From Clostridia bacterium (lineage in GTDB: Bacteria > Bacillota > Clostridia > Oscillospirales > CAG-382): a DNA stretch of 63,903 nucleotides. The first letter of the stretch is position 1. Every line of letters begins with the position of its first letter. The position numbers and the translations under genes are program-made. This document shows, one piece after another, positions 15,857 to 23,616 of this stretch. The DNA lies in assembly GCA_017399965.1 (NCBI GenBank), contig JAFQAP010000012.1:1-63903 (forward strand), read 5' to 3'. The notes beneath the pieces are model-generated. The model had not been told where the DNA came from and did no database searches. It saw nothing but the letters and a program-made list of their open reading frames with translations.

Positions 15857-16351
15857 TTAGTAGGGAATAATGTTATTCCAATAATAATTAACCTTTTTAG
15901 CGTAAATTTCCAACCAGCATTCACAAAAGCTGTATTTTCCTTCGCCGTGAAGATAACCGTAGATCAAGTTATTAAAAGGGTTTTGCGTATTTAAATAGTG
16001 GTATATAAACTCGTAAGCGCATTTTTTGGAATTTATGGTTTTTATAAATAAATCCGCGTCCCAGCATTTTACCGTTCTCTTACGGTTCTTTTCACGCTCC
16101 TGTACAAAAACACGAGCCTGAACATCGCATACAGATTTATAGTCATCAAACAAAGTGAACTCAACTTTCGCAGCATCTGTGACCATAAGCTTGTTGTAAG
16201 GGTTATCGGGATGCTCGGGTAATATCTCAAACCCGTCGGGAAATTCAAATATCAGCTTTCCGTCCCGCAAATATACCTTCTCAGCAATGCAATCGTGCAG
16301 GGTAAGGTTGGTATTATTATCTTCGCAGTGAATAAATTCTTGGTTTGTCAT
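15857..16351 (-). CDS. Hypothetical soluble protein
   Basis: 164 residues, not recognised. It has no signal peptide or membrane segment, starts MTNQEFIHCEDNNT and is predicted mixed alpha/beta with a beta-rich N-terminal half (YLRDGKLIFEFPDGFEI) and a helical, aromatic C-terminus (YYWNNIIPY). The small size, acidic charge and lone position between unrelated genes resemble immunity-like or phage-derived proteins, but nothing specific supports that. Confidence 0.6.
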   Translation of the reverse strand: MTNQEFIHCEDNNTNLTLHDCIAEKVYLRDGKLIFEFPDGFEILPEHPDNPYNKLMVTDAAKVEFTLFDDYKSVCDVQARVFVQEREKNRKRTVKCWDADLFIKTINSKKCAYEFIYHYLNTQNPFNNLIYGYLHGEGKYSFCECWLEIYAKKVNYYWNNIIPY

Positions 16352-16415
16352 ATAAGCACCTCACTTTAATATAATTATAACATAAGGCGCACAAAAAAGC
16401 AATACGGCTGTTTGC

Positions 16416-16970
16416 TTATTCCGCTATATCGACTTTTCTCAACCAGATACTATCGTCAACCATGCTGTCCCACAGAGAATAATAGTGGATAACGCCCTTT
16501 GAATCTTCAAAAGATATACCTCTTAAAGCATAAACGTCGCCAAACACGGTTTCTGCCACAAAGATCATCTCGGGTGTGAACTCATCCATGGTGTAAAGCA
16601 CCTTGTCGATCTTGGGGGCGCCGTCATTCGACCAAGTGTCGGTTGAAATTATGCTGAAATATCTTACGTTGGTTACCGCCGTATCGGTGGTAAAGGCTAC
16701 AAAAGAATAATCGGTTTCGGGGTCATCGAACATTACGTAGGAATCTTTGTCCGCAAGCAGTGCTTCGGATGCAAACTCCACGCTTATTTTAACTTCTTCC
16801 GCTTCCTTTTCGCTTTCTTGGGAAATCTCGCTGTTTTCGGCAGGTTGGGATTCTTGGGAAATTCCGCTCTGTTCATCGGGTGCGGACGAATCGTTGCCGC
16901 CGGCAACACAGGAAATAAGCGTGCAAGCCAAAAGTGCAGAGAGAATAAGAGAGATAATAATTTTTTTCAT
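16416..16970 (-). CDS. Small lipoprotein with acidic S/E-rich linker
   Basis: 184-residue exported protein with signal peptide and lipobox LISC (Cys21), then a SQESQPAENSEISQE-type linker (about 28-60) and a small soluble domain starting KISVEFASEALL. Function unknown. Its promoter (TTGACT-17-TATAAT) contains a palindromic operator, and the divergent gene at 17083 encodes an XRE repressor, so this lipoprotein is probably the repressor's target. Confidence 0.75.
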   Translation of the reverse strand: MKKIIISLILSALLACTLISCVAGGNDSSAPDEQSGISQESQPAENSEISQESEKEAEEVKISVEFASEALLADKDSYVMFDDPETDYSFVAFTTDTAVTNVRYFSIISTDTWSNDGAPKIDKVLYTMDEFTPEMIFVAETVFGDVYALRGISFEDSKGVIHYYSLWDSMVDDSIWLRKVDIAE

Positions 16971-16999
16971 TGTTTTTCCTCCAATATTTGTTGCCTGCC

Positions 17000-17028
17000 A
17001 TTATAGCGGATTTTCCGCTAAAAGTCAA
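17000..17028 (-). promoter_or_regulatory. Promoter of the lipoprotein gene with palindromic operator in its spacer
   Basis: On the minus strand, -35 TTGACT (17028-17023) and -10 TATAAT (17005-17000) are 17 bp apart. A perfect inverted repeat, TAGCGGA-TTT-TCCGCTA (plus strand 17004-17020), fills the spacer. A protein bound there would block RNA polymerase. Confidence 0.85.
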
Positions 17029-17054
17029 TAGTGTATTTTCCGCTAAAGTATAAT
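17029..17054 (+). promoter_or_regulatory. Second operator copy and -10 of the XRE regulator gene
   Basis: TAGTGTA-TTT-TCCGCTA (17029-17045) is an imperfect second copy of the operator, 25 bp centre-to-centre from the first, lying just before TATAAT (17049-17054). The -35 of this promoter is weak (TCAATA at about 17025) and overlaps the lipoprotein -35, so the two promoters compete. Autoregulation is inferred. Confidence 0.65.
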
Positions 17055-17082
17055 GGGGTATACTGTAAAGGGCGGTGAAAAT

Positions 17083-17298
17083 ATGCTTTACAAAAGAATT
17101 CGAGATATGCGTGAGGATAAAGATCTTACCCAAAAGCAAATGGGGGAAATATTGTCCTGCAGCCAGCGTGTTTACAGCGATTACGAGCGGGGAGAGCTGG
17201 ATATCCCCACAGATATTCTCATTAAATTGGCAGATTTTCATAACGTGTCGGTAGACTATATTTTAAACCGTACGAATAATAAAATAACCAATAAATAA
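17083..17298 (+). CDS. XRE-type helix-turn-helix repressor
   Basis: 71-residue DNA-binding protein that is essentially one Cro/CI-type domain: helix-turn-helix DLTQKQMGEILSCSQRVYSDYERG (split: LTQKQMGEIL as helix 2, SQRVYSDYERG as recognition helix) and C-terminal LIKLADFHNVSVDYILNRT. The ATG at 17083 is preferred over the upstream start because GGGCGGTG lies just before it and the domain begins there. The two operator copies between it and the divergent lipoprotein suggest it represses both genes. Confidence 0.88.
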   Translation: MLYKRIRDMREDKDLTQKQMGEILSCSQRVYSDYERGELDIPTDILIKLADFHNVSVDYILNRTNNKITNK

Positions 17299-17330
17299 AC
17301 CGATTTGACCTGAAGATCAAATCGGTTTTT
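17298..17330. terminator. Terminator after the XRE repressor gene
   Basis: Stem AACCGATTTGA / TCAAATCGGTT, eight-base loop, then TTTTT. It begins in the stop codon of the repressor gene. Confidence 0.85.
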
Positions 17331-17353
17331 GTGTTAAGAATTCTCGTAATTTA

Positions 17354-17683
17354 CTATTTGCATTTTTTGCTGTTATTAATATAATTTCCGTTTCCATCCC
17401 TGTTTATAGGAACGGCGGTAAGGCAAAAACGCAAACAATGACACGGACAAGAAAGTTCTATTCTATATTTGTCTTGTGCGCCTCTGTATGTAAAATCTCC
17501 GCCACAACGAATTACTTCGCACCAAGTGAAAATTTCCGCCATAGCACGAGGACAAAACCCCTGAGGTGTTTCGTATTCAAAATGAAAAACGTCTCCCTTT
17601 TCTAATCCGAGTCTGCAATTCTTTGCTTCGCCTTCAATTACTTCTACATCAAAAGCCCAATCTTCAAAAATCCATTTTTTCAT
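17354..17683 (-). CDS. TIGR04076 family protein
   Basis: 109-residue soluble protein of the TIGR04076 family (function unknown), recognised by the cysteine-rich core: GFCPRAMAEIF, then WCEVIRCGGDFTYRGAQDKY, then CPCHCLRF. Cysteine spacing suggests metal or redox chemistry, but no activity is established. It overlaps the upstream four-helix-bundle gene by ATGA and so is translated from the same mRNA. Confidence 0.8.
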   Translation of the reverse strand: MKKWIFEDWAFDVEVIEGEAKNCRLGLEKGDVFHFEYETPQGFCPRAMAEIFTWCEVIRCGGDFTYRGAQDKYRIELSCPCHCLRFCLTAVPINRDGNGNYINNSKKCK

Positions 17684-18030
17684 TTTGCGTTCTCCTTTGC
17701 GGTGTTGATGGAAGATATAAGCATTCGTTTGATTTCTTCTGCAAGAGAGAGCAATTTATCAAAGTTATATTCAATCAAATTTGTTCGTTTTAACAACTTG
17801 AGCCAATAAACGCTTTCTCCGGTTTCCTTCAAAGCGATGTGCAATTTTGAAATGAAATCTGCTTTGCTGTTGCCGTAAACTGCTTCGTTTATATTCGCAC
17901 CGACACTGGTAGCAGAACGAAGCAATTGCTTTGCTACGGTCGTATCTTTTTTCGCTTTGGAAAACTCTTCATAAAACAAAACGATTTGTGTTGCAAAATC
18001 GAGAGATTTTTCAAGTAACGGACTGCTCAT
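17680..18030 (-). CDS. Four-helix-bundle protein (S23 type), second copy
   Basis: 116-residue helical protein with the family core LLRSATSVGANINEAVYG and KADFISKLHIALKETGES, ending MLISSINTAKE. It is a divergent paralogue of the 6574-6927 gene. ATG at 18030 is used (GAGGTG eight bases upstream) rather than an in-frame GTG inside that box. Upstream lies a purine/pyrimidine inverted repeat, so both copies of this gene have inverted-repeat DNA at their 5' ends. Coupled to the TIGR04076 gene. Confidence 0.85.
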   Translation of the reverse strand: MSSPLLEKSLDFATQIVLFYEEFSKAKKDTTVAKQLLRSATSVGANINEAVYGNSKADFISKLHIALKETGESVYWLKLLKRTNLIEYNFDKLLSLAEEIKRMLISSINTAKENAK

Positions 18031-18065
18031 AAAACTCACCTCAAAATATACTATATCACAATAAG

Positions 18066-18196
18066 TTCTTTAATTCAATGCTTTGCGGAGCAAAGCTACC
18101 GATTCTCTTCTCTTTTCTCTCTTATCTTTTATCCGGAAAAGTCGCGCTGTTTTCAGAGAAGAGAGAAGAACGAAGAGAGAAGAGTGAAGAGAACAA
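18066..18196. repeat. Purine/pyrimidine-rich inverted repeat between the four-helix-bundle gene and tRNA-Val
   Basis: A small hairpin (CTTTGCGGAGCAAAG, about 18071-18085) is followed by a pyrimidine run (TTCTCTTCTCTTTTCTCTC, from about 18102) and, about 50 bp later, its purine-rich complement (GAGAGAAGAG...GAAGAGAA, to about 18194). The arms could form a long imperfect hairpin. No gene is visible. Confidence 0.5.
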
Positions 18197-18229
18197 AAAG
18201 AAAAAGCCGCCCGATGCGACTTTTCTTTT
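18197..18229 (-). terminator. Terminator after tRNA-Val
   Basis: On the minus strand, AAAAGTCGC-ATCGG-GCGGCTTTT (one G-T pair) followed by T-rich sequence, starting directly after the encoded CCA. The flank CCAAAAAGAAAAG is identical to that at 58671-58716. Confidence 0.8.
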
Positions 18230-18306
18230 TGGTGGAGACTACAGGACTCGAACCTGTGACCCCTTGCACGTCAAGCAAGTGCTCTAGCCAACTGGGCTAA
18301 GCCTCC
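18230..18306 (-). tRNA. tRNA-Val (anticodon GAC)
   Basis: Cloverleaf read on the minus strand: acceptor GGAGGCT / AGTCTCC (one G-T pair), D-arm GCCC...GAGC region, anticodon stem CTTGC / GCAAG with loop TTGACGT giving anticodon GAC, T-arm ACAGG-TTCGAGT-CCTGT, discriminator A and an encoded CCA at 18232-18230. Confidence 0.95.
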
Positions 18307-18342
18307 GCGCAAGAGAGATTATAGCACAAGGATTAGCAAAAA

Positions 18343-19590
18343 TCAACCCTTATTTCTCTTGGTTTTACGGTTTTTCTTAAAGGAATCAACCTTTTTATTC
18401 ACCAGTATCATTGCCGCCACGGTAACCGCGGTTCCCAGCGCCGCACCGATAATACCCCATTTAAGATTGCTTGTATCGGACTTTTTGCATTTTTCGGCTT
18501 TCTTTTTCTCAACCACCGCTTCCACGGTTTCCTTTATCTGCTTTTCGTCCAATCCTCCGCAGGCGTTAAGGGCAATCTTTTGCAGCTTTTCGGCGGTATT
18601 CTTATCAAGTCCCGCGGTGTAGGTATTACCCACGGGGCTTACTTTACAGAAGGAATAAAGATAACAGCACGCCGCCAGATAACTGCCCGCTTTGGAATGG
18701 TGGGCTTCATCATCGGCATACAGATTTATTTCGGGATATTTGAGTATACATTCGGAAAAAGCGGTAGCCACAGGGCACACGGGTATATCGTAAAGATCGC
18801 CCATTGCCGTAAAGGTCTTGCTCATATCCGCATTTGCGGCAAGCCGCTTGTTTTTATCCGGCTCATAACCGTATCTCATATAAAGCAGGGGCTTTGCTCC
18901 GTTTTGTTCAACCAATATGAGCAGTTTTTCCAAAGCCTCCGTCCGTTTGCCGAAGGTGCAGGGGGTTCCGTCCTGCAAAACAATATAATCGTATTTCTTT
19001 GCTTCCAGCATTTTTCTGAGCGCCTGCCCTCTGGGATGGTTTTCGTCCGCATATTCATAAAAATATGCACTGCCGAAGGTGCAGTAATCCACGGAAACGT
19101 CCAACCCTGCGGCTTTGCACAAGCCCTTGAACTTTATGGGGTTGCCGTTTATATATGTGCAGGAATTACCCACAAACAGATATTTTACCGTGTTTGCCGT
19201 TTCGTTTTCGGAAATATCCGCAACCACAGTCAAAACGCCGCTTTCGGTATCGTACCTTGCGTACAAGGGGTAAATAAGCGAAATGGTGGAATTGTGTATA
19301 ACGGCGCCTTCCGTTGCCAAAAGGTAGTATTTATACAAAGGGTGGGTATTTGAAAACGCAACGGCAAAACCGCCCTCGGGCAGTAAAACGGCTTTTTGCA
19401 CGCTGTATTCTCCTTCGTAAAGGTTGCATCCACCTTCGTAAAGATTTCCGTCCTTATCAAACACCAGTATATATGCGTTGCGCAGACCGTATGTATCCGC
19501 GTACAGCACATCGGTATTTCGGTACAGAGTAAGGCTGTCTGTTGTAAAAGGGCGGTCGTATGCGGTTATAACAAAATCTTGGGTCTTCAT
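18343..19590 (-). CDS. SGNH-type hydrolase with C-terminal membrane anchor
   Basis: 415-residue protein. Residues 1-130 form a beta-rich domain; residues about 135-320 form an SGNH hydrolase related to the protein at 2012-2665, with KYLFVGNSCTYING (serine in GNS), YDYIVLQDGTPCTFG and the C-terminal DDEAHHSKAGSYLAA Asp-His pair. A charged helical stretch and one transmembrane segment (about 378-400) end in a basic tail. There is no N-terminal signal peptide, so the hydrolase would stay in the cytoplasm, tethered to the membrane. Substrate unknown. Confidence 0.72.
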   Translation of the reverse strand: MKTQDFVITAYDRPFTTDSLTLYRNTDVLYADTYGLRNAYILVFDKDGNLYEGGCNLYEGEYSVQKAVLLPEGGFAVAFSNTHPLYKYYLLATEGAVIHNSTISLIYPLYARYDTESGVLTVVADISENETANTVKYLFVGNSCTYINGNPIKFKGLCKAAGLDVSVDYCTFGSAYFYEYADENHPRGQALRKMLEAKKYDYIVLQDGTPCTFGKRTEALEKLLILVEQNGAKPLLYMRYGYEPDKNKRLAANADMSKTFTAMGDLYDIPVCPVATAFSECILKYPEINLYADDEAHHSKAGSYLAACCYLYSFCKVSPVGNTYTAGLDKNTAEKLQKIALNACGGLDEKQIKETVEAVVEKKKAEKCKKSDTSNLKWGIIGAALGTAVTVAAMILVNKKVDSFKKNRKTKRNKG

Positions 19591-19680
19591 ATTATTATCC
19601 CCCTTTTGCCGTTATTTTTATTTATTATACCACCTAATACCGCTTTTTGTCAATGAGTGCAAATCTTTTGCTTTATATAA

Positions 19681-19709
19681 TTGACATTTTAACAAAAAAG
19701 GGGTATATT
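19681..19709 (+). promoter_or_regulatory. Promoter of the Mrp/NBP35 gene
   Basis: Consensus -35 TTGACA (19681-19686) and -10 TATATT (19704-19709), exactly 17 bp apart, about 30 bp upstream of the ATG. Confidence 0.85.
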
Positions 19710-19739
19710 ATATACCGAAAAGAAAAGGAGATGTTTTAT

Positions 19740-20558
19740 ATGAGTGAATGTTCACACGATTGTTCTTCCTGCGGCGAAAACTGTGCGAGCCGTACAGAAC
19801 CTATGAAAGAAAAATTAAACGATTATTCCCGTGTCGGCAAGGTTATCGGCGTAGTAAGCGGTAAGGGCGGCGTAGGCAAAAGCCTTGTTACCTCTCTGCT
19901 TTCCGTATACACCAACCGTCTGGGATACAATACAGCTATTTTGGATGCGGATATAACCGGTCCTTCCATTCCCAATGCCTTCGGTCTTCACGAAAGAGCT
20001 ATGGGCACGGAAATGGGTATGCTTCCCGCAGTTACCAAGACGGGCATTCAGGTAATGTCCCTTAACCTGCTGCTTGAGAGCGAGACTGCTCCCGTCGTAT
20101 GGCGCGGCCCCGTTATTGCGGGGGTGGTAAAGCAGTTCTGGACAGACGTTGTTTGGAACGACGTTGACTTTATGTACGTTGATATGCCTCCCGGAACGGG
20201 CGATGTTCCTCTCACTGTGTTCCAGTCTTTGCCTATCGACGGTATCGTGGTAGTAACCTCTCCTCAGGAATTGGTCGGTATGATCGTTGAAAAGGCTGTC
20301 AATATGGCGTCCCTTATGAACGTACCCGTGCTGGGCATTGTTGAAAACTTCAGCACCTTCAAGTGCCCCGATTGCGGTAAGGTCCATTCCATATTCGGTG
20401 AAAGCCGTATTGATGAGGTAGCAAAGCGCCACGGTATAGAAACCGTTTGCCGTCTGCCTATCGACCCCACCTTCGCCGCTTCCGCAGATGCAGGCACGAT
20501 CGAGCTGTCCGAAGAAACCGAGCTCGTAAACCTTGCAAAGAAGATAATAAATAATTAA
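19740..20558 (+). CDS. mrp: Mrp/NBP35-type P-loop ATPase, iron-sulfur carrier
   Basis: 272-residue cytoplasmic protein that binds and hands on iron-sulfur clusters in an ATP-dependent way. Features: cysteine-rich N-terminus (CSHDCSSCGENC) as in NBP35-type members, deviant Walker A GVVSGKGGVGKSLVTSLL, switch DMPPGTGDVPLT, and the CxxC motif FKCPDCGK near residue 205 that bridges a cluster in the dimer. ATG at 19740 has an AAAGGAG box; an upstream in-frame start lacks one and lies over the promoter. It is transcribed alone and ends in a strong terminator. Confidence 0.9.
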   Translation: MSECSHDCSSCGENCASRTEPMKEKLNDYSRVGKVIGVVSGKGGVGKSLVTSLLSVYTNRLGYNTAILDADITGPSIPNAFGLHERAMGTEMGMLPAVTKTGIQVMSLNLLLESETAPVVWRGPVIAGVVKQFWTDVVWNDVDFMYVDMPPGTGDVPLTVFQSLPIDGIVVVTSPQELVGMIVEKAVNMASLMNVPVLGIVENFSTFKCPDCGKVHSIFGESRIDEVAKRHGIETVCRLPIDPTFAASADAGTIELSEETELVNLAKKIINN

Positions 20559-20566
20559 GTTTACAC

Positions 20567-20594
20567 AAAACCCGTGATACGTTCACGGGTTTTT
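20567..20594 (+). terminator. Terminator after mrp
   Basis: Stem ACCCGTGA / TCACGGGT followed by TTTT. A very similar hairpin (AACCTGTGAA...TTCACGGGTT) follows the next gene. Confidence 0.85.
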
Positions 20595-20606
20595 AACATT
20601 TGCCTG

Positions 20607-20636
20607 TTGACAGACCGTGTGCTCGTATGATAATAT
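20607..20636 (+). promoter_or_regulatory. Promoter of the first paired lipoprotein
   Basis: TTGACA (20607-20612) with GATAAT/TAATAT at 20629-20636 (spacer 16-18). The transcript has a leader of about 120 nt before the ATG, with no gene in it. Confidence 0.75.
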
Positions 20637-20757
20637 GTAGACAGAGAAAATTTTTTCAAACTTTTTATAGACATTTTGCCGTATTTAGAGTGGCTTACAA
20701 CGTTAAAGCCATCGTACCACGATAAACTAACATTAATAAGCAGATGGGAGTGTCATT

Positions 20758-21561
20758 ATGATTGCGAAAACTAACGTCAACATTGGTAGCTTAATAAGAA
20801 ATACGTGCATTTTGCTTGCGGTTTCTCTGCTTCTTTTCGGCTGTGTACATGAATATTCTCCCCAAGAAAGCGAAACTTCAAAGCAGGAAGAAAGCGTTTC
20901 GGGAAACGTTTCCGAGGATATTTCCGCAGACGTATCTTTTGATTTGCCGGAAGAGGAAAAACCTATTATCGAATACGATCTGCTTCCCGAAGGAAACGAG
21001 GATGCAAAGGAATATTCCTACAAAATAACCGCAGACCCTTGCGGTTTACCGCGGGAATACGAGCACTTAACGGAACATGTTAAAAGCGCAAACGAACAAG
21101 GCGCGCCCTATGCAGTGTGTCTTGTACGGATAGACAATATGCCCAAAAAGTCTGTTGGTCTGGATGACAGAGGTGTTCTGTACGTTTCTTCCCTTACCGT
21201 CGAGATAATATCGGTTATACTCGCATCGGATGCTTTTGAATTTTCCGTTTCGGATAAGCTTCTTGTATACGACCGAGTTAACTGGACCGTTACCGAAGAA
21301 GGCACGGAAGCCGCTTATTGGCGCAACCAACTGCCCATTACAGACGAATCTTCCTATTATATTGTAGAGCTTACATACGACCCTGCATATATTGAACTTT
21401 TAAACGGCTGTGAATACGAGATTACCGCCCTCACCGTTCCCATAAACAAGAAAACTATCGGCGATAAAGAGCAAAGAAACGCTTGGACGGAGCTTTTAAA
21501 ACTGCCAAGCGACATTTCCGGACTTTCCGGTCTGTTGATAAATAAGTATATCGATAAATAA
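20758..21561 (+). CDS. Lipoprotein with S/E-rich linker (paired copy 1)
   Basis: 267-residue exported protein, lipobox LFGC (Cys29), acidic linker (about 35-75) and a soluble domain with YAVCLVRIDNM and YYIVELTYDPAYIELL. Function unknown. It resembles the next gene in layout: a lipobox, a linker, a YSYKITADP / FHGFVIQYD start, a strand rich in V/T, and a C-terminal FSDEV/LPSD helix region. Both have matching terminators and long leaders, so they look like an old duplication. Confidence 0.75.
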   Translation: MIAKTNVNIGSLIRNTCILLAVSLLLFGCVHEYSPQESETSKQEESVSGNVSEDISADVSFDLPEEEKPIIEYDLLPEGNEDAKEYSYKITADPCGLPREYEHLTEHVKSANEQGAPYAVCLVRIDNMPKKSVGLDDRGVLYVSSLTVEIISVILASDAFEFSVSDKLLVYDRVNWTVTEEGTEAAYWRNQLPITDESSYYIVELTYDPAYIELLNGCEYEITALTVPINKKTIGDKEQRNAWTELLKLPSDISGLSGLLINKYIDK

Positions 21562-21568
21562 CATTGTA

Positions 21569-21596
21569 AAACCTGTGAATTCTTCACGGGTTTTTA
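21569..21596 (+). terminator. Terminator after lipoprotein copy 1
   Basis: Stem AACCTGTGAA / TTCACGGGTT followed by TTT. It is nearly the same as the terminator after mrp. Confidence 0.8.
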
Positions 21597-21618
21597 ACAT
21601 TTTGTACTGTTTTGTGTG

Positions 21619-21647
21619 TTGACACGGTGTCTTTTGTGTGTTAGAAT
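21619..21647 (+). promoter_or_regulatory. Promoter of the second paired lipoprotein
   Basis: TTGACA (21619-21624) and TAGAAT (21642-21647), 17 bp apart. The leader of about 165 nt up to the ATG holds no gene. Confidence 0.78.
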
Positions 21648-21818
21648 GTGGATAGAAGAATCGTTCCTTCCGCACCAAAGAAATATTTTTTTAAAATATT
21701 ATAAAAATTTCAGAGGTTTTGCTTTTAAATGTCATTGGTTAAGCGCACGATATAATTTCGCTTATCAGTAAATGGGGAATATCATGCAAATTGCAATCAT
21801 TGAATTTGAGGTGCGTTT

Positions 21819-22532
21819 ATGAAAAAAATCTTTTCAATCGTCCTTTTCCTTGTTTTGACATTGTCGTCCTGTTCTCTTTTTGGGGAGCAAGGCAACGTGT
21901 CGGACACTGTATCATCGGAAACACCCGATGAATCAAGCGCTGTAATCAGTGAGAGGAGAATTGAATACAGCTCTTATGACCCGTTTCTTACAGCTGATTT
22001 TCACGGTTTCGTTATACAATATGATTTTATTATGGGCGGTGCTTCCGCAAAAGAGAATAATCTTCTTGAGCATAATGATATCAGCGGGTGTATAGCCTTG
22101 GTTACTCTGACATATGTTGATATTGACAATGCCATAGAAGAATTGCGAAGCGAAGAGTACACGGAAACATATTGTTCCACCCCCGTAACCGTGCGGATTG
22201 ACCGCGTTTTATTTGAAAACGATGCCTGCGATTTCACTGCAGGGGAAGATGTAACGTTTTGCGTGAACGACCGCTGGACGGAACAGACTAACGAAAAAAG
22301 TTGTGTGGAATATGATTCAATGTCTTTCCCTATAGCCGAGACGGAACGGCAATATGTTGTAAAACTCCAACAAATTGACGGGGTGTGTTACGGCGAGGTT
22401 TTGTCTTTCCCTATCAACTCGGACGGAAGCTATACGGAAAACGTACTGGAACACAAGGATTCCGATTGTTTCCGAAAAGAACAATGGTCTTTTTCCGATG
22501 AGGTTTTAAAGCGATACGGCATAATTGAATAA
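21819..22532 (+). CDS. Lipoprotein with S/E-rich linker (paired copy 2)
   Basis: 237-residue exported protein with signal peptide and lipobox LSSC (Cys18), a short VSDTVSSETPDESS linker and a soluble domain of unknown function containing CIALVTLTYVDIDNAIEEL and YVVKLQQIDGVCYGEV. It starts with a GAGGTG box eight bases before ATG. Probably a divergent paralogue of the preceding lipoprotein, inferred from matched architecture and flanks and not from strong residue identity. Confidence 0.72.
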   Translation: MKKIFSIVLFLVLTLSSCSLFGEQGNVSDTVSSETPDESSAVISERRIEYSSYDPFLTADFHGFVIQYDFIMGGASAKENNLLEHNDISGCIALVTLTYVDIDNAIEELRSEEYTETYCSTPVTVRIDRVLFENDACDFTAGEDVTFCVNDRWTEQTNEKSCVEYDSMSFPIAETERQYVVKLQQIDGVCYGEVLSFPINSDGSYTENVLEHKDSDCFRKEQWSFSDEVLKRYGIIE

Positions 22533-22536
22533 ACAC

Positions 22537-22608
22537 AAAAATCTCCCCGAAATATCGGGGAGATTTTTTTCGGGTGCCCCGAGAAGCCGTAAGGCTTCTT
22601 GGGGTGAT
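22537..22608. terminator. Terminator plus GGGGTGATT-family hairpin
   Basis: A perfect stem AAAAATCTCCCCGA / TCGGGGAGATTTTT (22537-22570) closes the lipoprotein gene. Next to it is CCCCGAGAAGCC-GTAA-GGCTTCTTGGGG (22577-22604), a member of the dispersed repeat family, ending directly at the stop codon of the convergent DUF378 gene. Confidence 0.85.
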
Positions 22609-22845
22609 TTAGTCTACGTTACTGCGGTTTTCTCTGGTAACGGGCACCTCGTGTTCTCTGGGGCGGAAAAGCAGGCTCACACACCAAAGACCCGCAAGGG
22701 CAACCACGGTGTATATAATACGGCTTGCCAGCGCTCCCTGGCTGCCGAATATCCAGGAAATAAGGTCGAATTTAAAAATACCGACCAACCCCCAGTTAAG
22801 ACAGCCGATAATTGAAATTATAAGTGCGATTCTATCCATTAGCAT
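22609..22845 (-). CDS. DUF378 family small membrane protein
   Basis: 78-residue protein with two membrane segments and the DUF378 signature IIGCLNWGLVGIFKFDLISW. Function unknown. Start choice is uncertain: the ATG at 22845 is 11 bases from an AGGAG box, while an in-frame ATG at 22854 is only two bases from it. The stop codon abuts an AATCACCCC repeat. Confidence 0.8.
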   Translation of the reverse strand: MLMDRIALIISIIGCLNWGLVGIFKFDLISWIFGSQGALASRIIYTVVALAGLWCVSLLFRPREHEVPVTRENRSNVD

Positions 22846-22904
22846 ATTTTTCATATCTCCTCTCGGTTTGTGTTTATTTTGTGCATTAAAAGAAAAGATA
22901 TACA

Positions 22905-22933
22905 TTGACATTTTACTTTTTAAAATGTAAAAT
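22905..22933 (+). promoter_or_regulatory. Promoter of trmB
   Basis: TTGACA (22905-22910) and TAAAAT (22928-22933) with a 17-bp spacer, about 40 bp before the start codon. Confidence 0.85.
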
Positions 22934-22971
22934 ATAGTAAATATTTTTTTAACGCAAAAGAGGAAAAATAT

Positions 22972-23616
22972 ATGAGAATGCGTCCCAAGAAAAACCGTGC
23001 TACACGGCTTGAAAACGTAAAAGAGCTTTTTGCGGTAACTACCGAAGACGGTAAAATAGATATTCCCGCATCCTTCGGGGAAGAGAGCAATATATCCATA
23101 GAGATAGGCTGCGGAAAGGGAAGATTTATCTGCGGAAAGGCTGTGCAGTTTCCCGATGAAAATTTTATCGCCTTTGAGCGTGTTACCGACGTTAATATGA
23201 TGGCAATGGAAAAAGCCTTTGCCGCCGGACTCACCAACGTCCGCTTTCACAACGGGGATGCAAAGGAGCTTTGCAATCTTTTGCCCCCTCATTCGGTAAA
23301 TACTATTTATCTTAATTTTTCCGATCCTTGGCCCAAAAAGAGAAATGCAAAGCGCCGGTTGACCAGCCCCCTGTTTTTGGAAATGTACAAGGGTTTGCTG
23401 GCTCCCGACGCCGTGATATACTTTAAAACCGATAATATCGGACTTTTTGAATATTCCTTGGAAACCTTTACAGAGTGCGGTTACACTCTTTCCAACGTGT
23501 GCTACGACCTGCATAACGATGCGGTCTTATCCGCAAACAACATACAGACCGAATACGAAGAAAAGTTTTCGGAAAAAGGGTTTACAATAAATTATCTGGA
23601 AGCACGGCTCAAGTAG
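22972..23616 (+). CDS. trmB: tRNA (guanine-N7)-methyltransferase
   Basis: SAM-dependent enzyme that makes m7G46 in tRNA. The 214-residue protein has the SAM loop IEIGCGKGRFICG (about 41-53), the acidic FERVTDVNM strand, and the family signature LNFSDPWPKKRNAKRRL (about 114-130). Length is normal. It ends in TAG, showing that TAG acts as a stop here, and its last 25 bp overlap tail-to-tail with murE. Confidence 0.95.
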   Translation: MRMRPKKNRATRLENVKELFAVTTEDGKIDIPASFGEESNISIEIGCGKGRFICGKAVQFPDENFIAFERVTDVNMMAMEKAFAAGLTNVRFHNGDAKELCNLLPPHSVNTIYLNFSDPWPKKRNAKRRLTSPLFLEMYKGLLAPDAVIYFKTDNIGLFEYSLETFTECGYTLSNVCYDLHNDAVLSANNIQTEYEEKFSEKGFTINYLEARLK

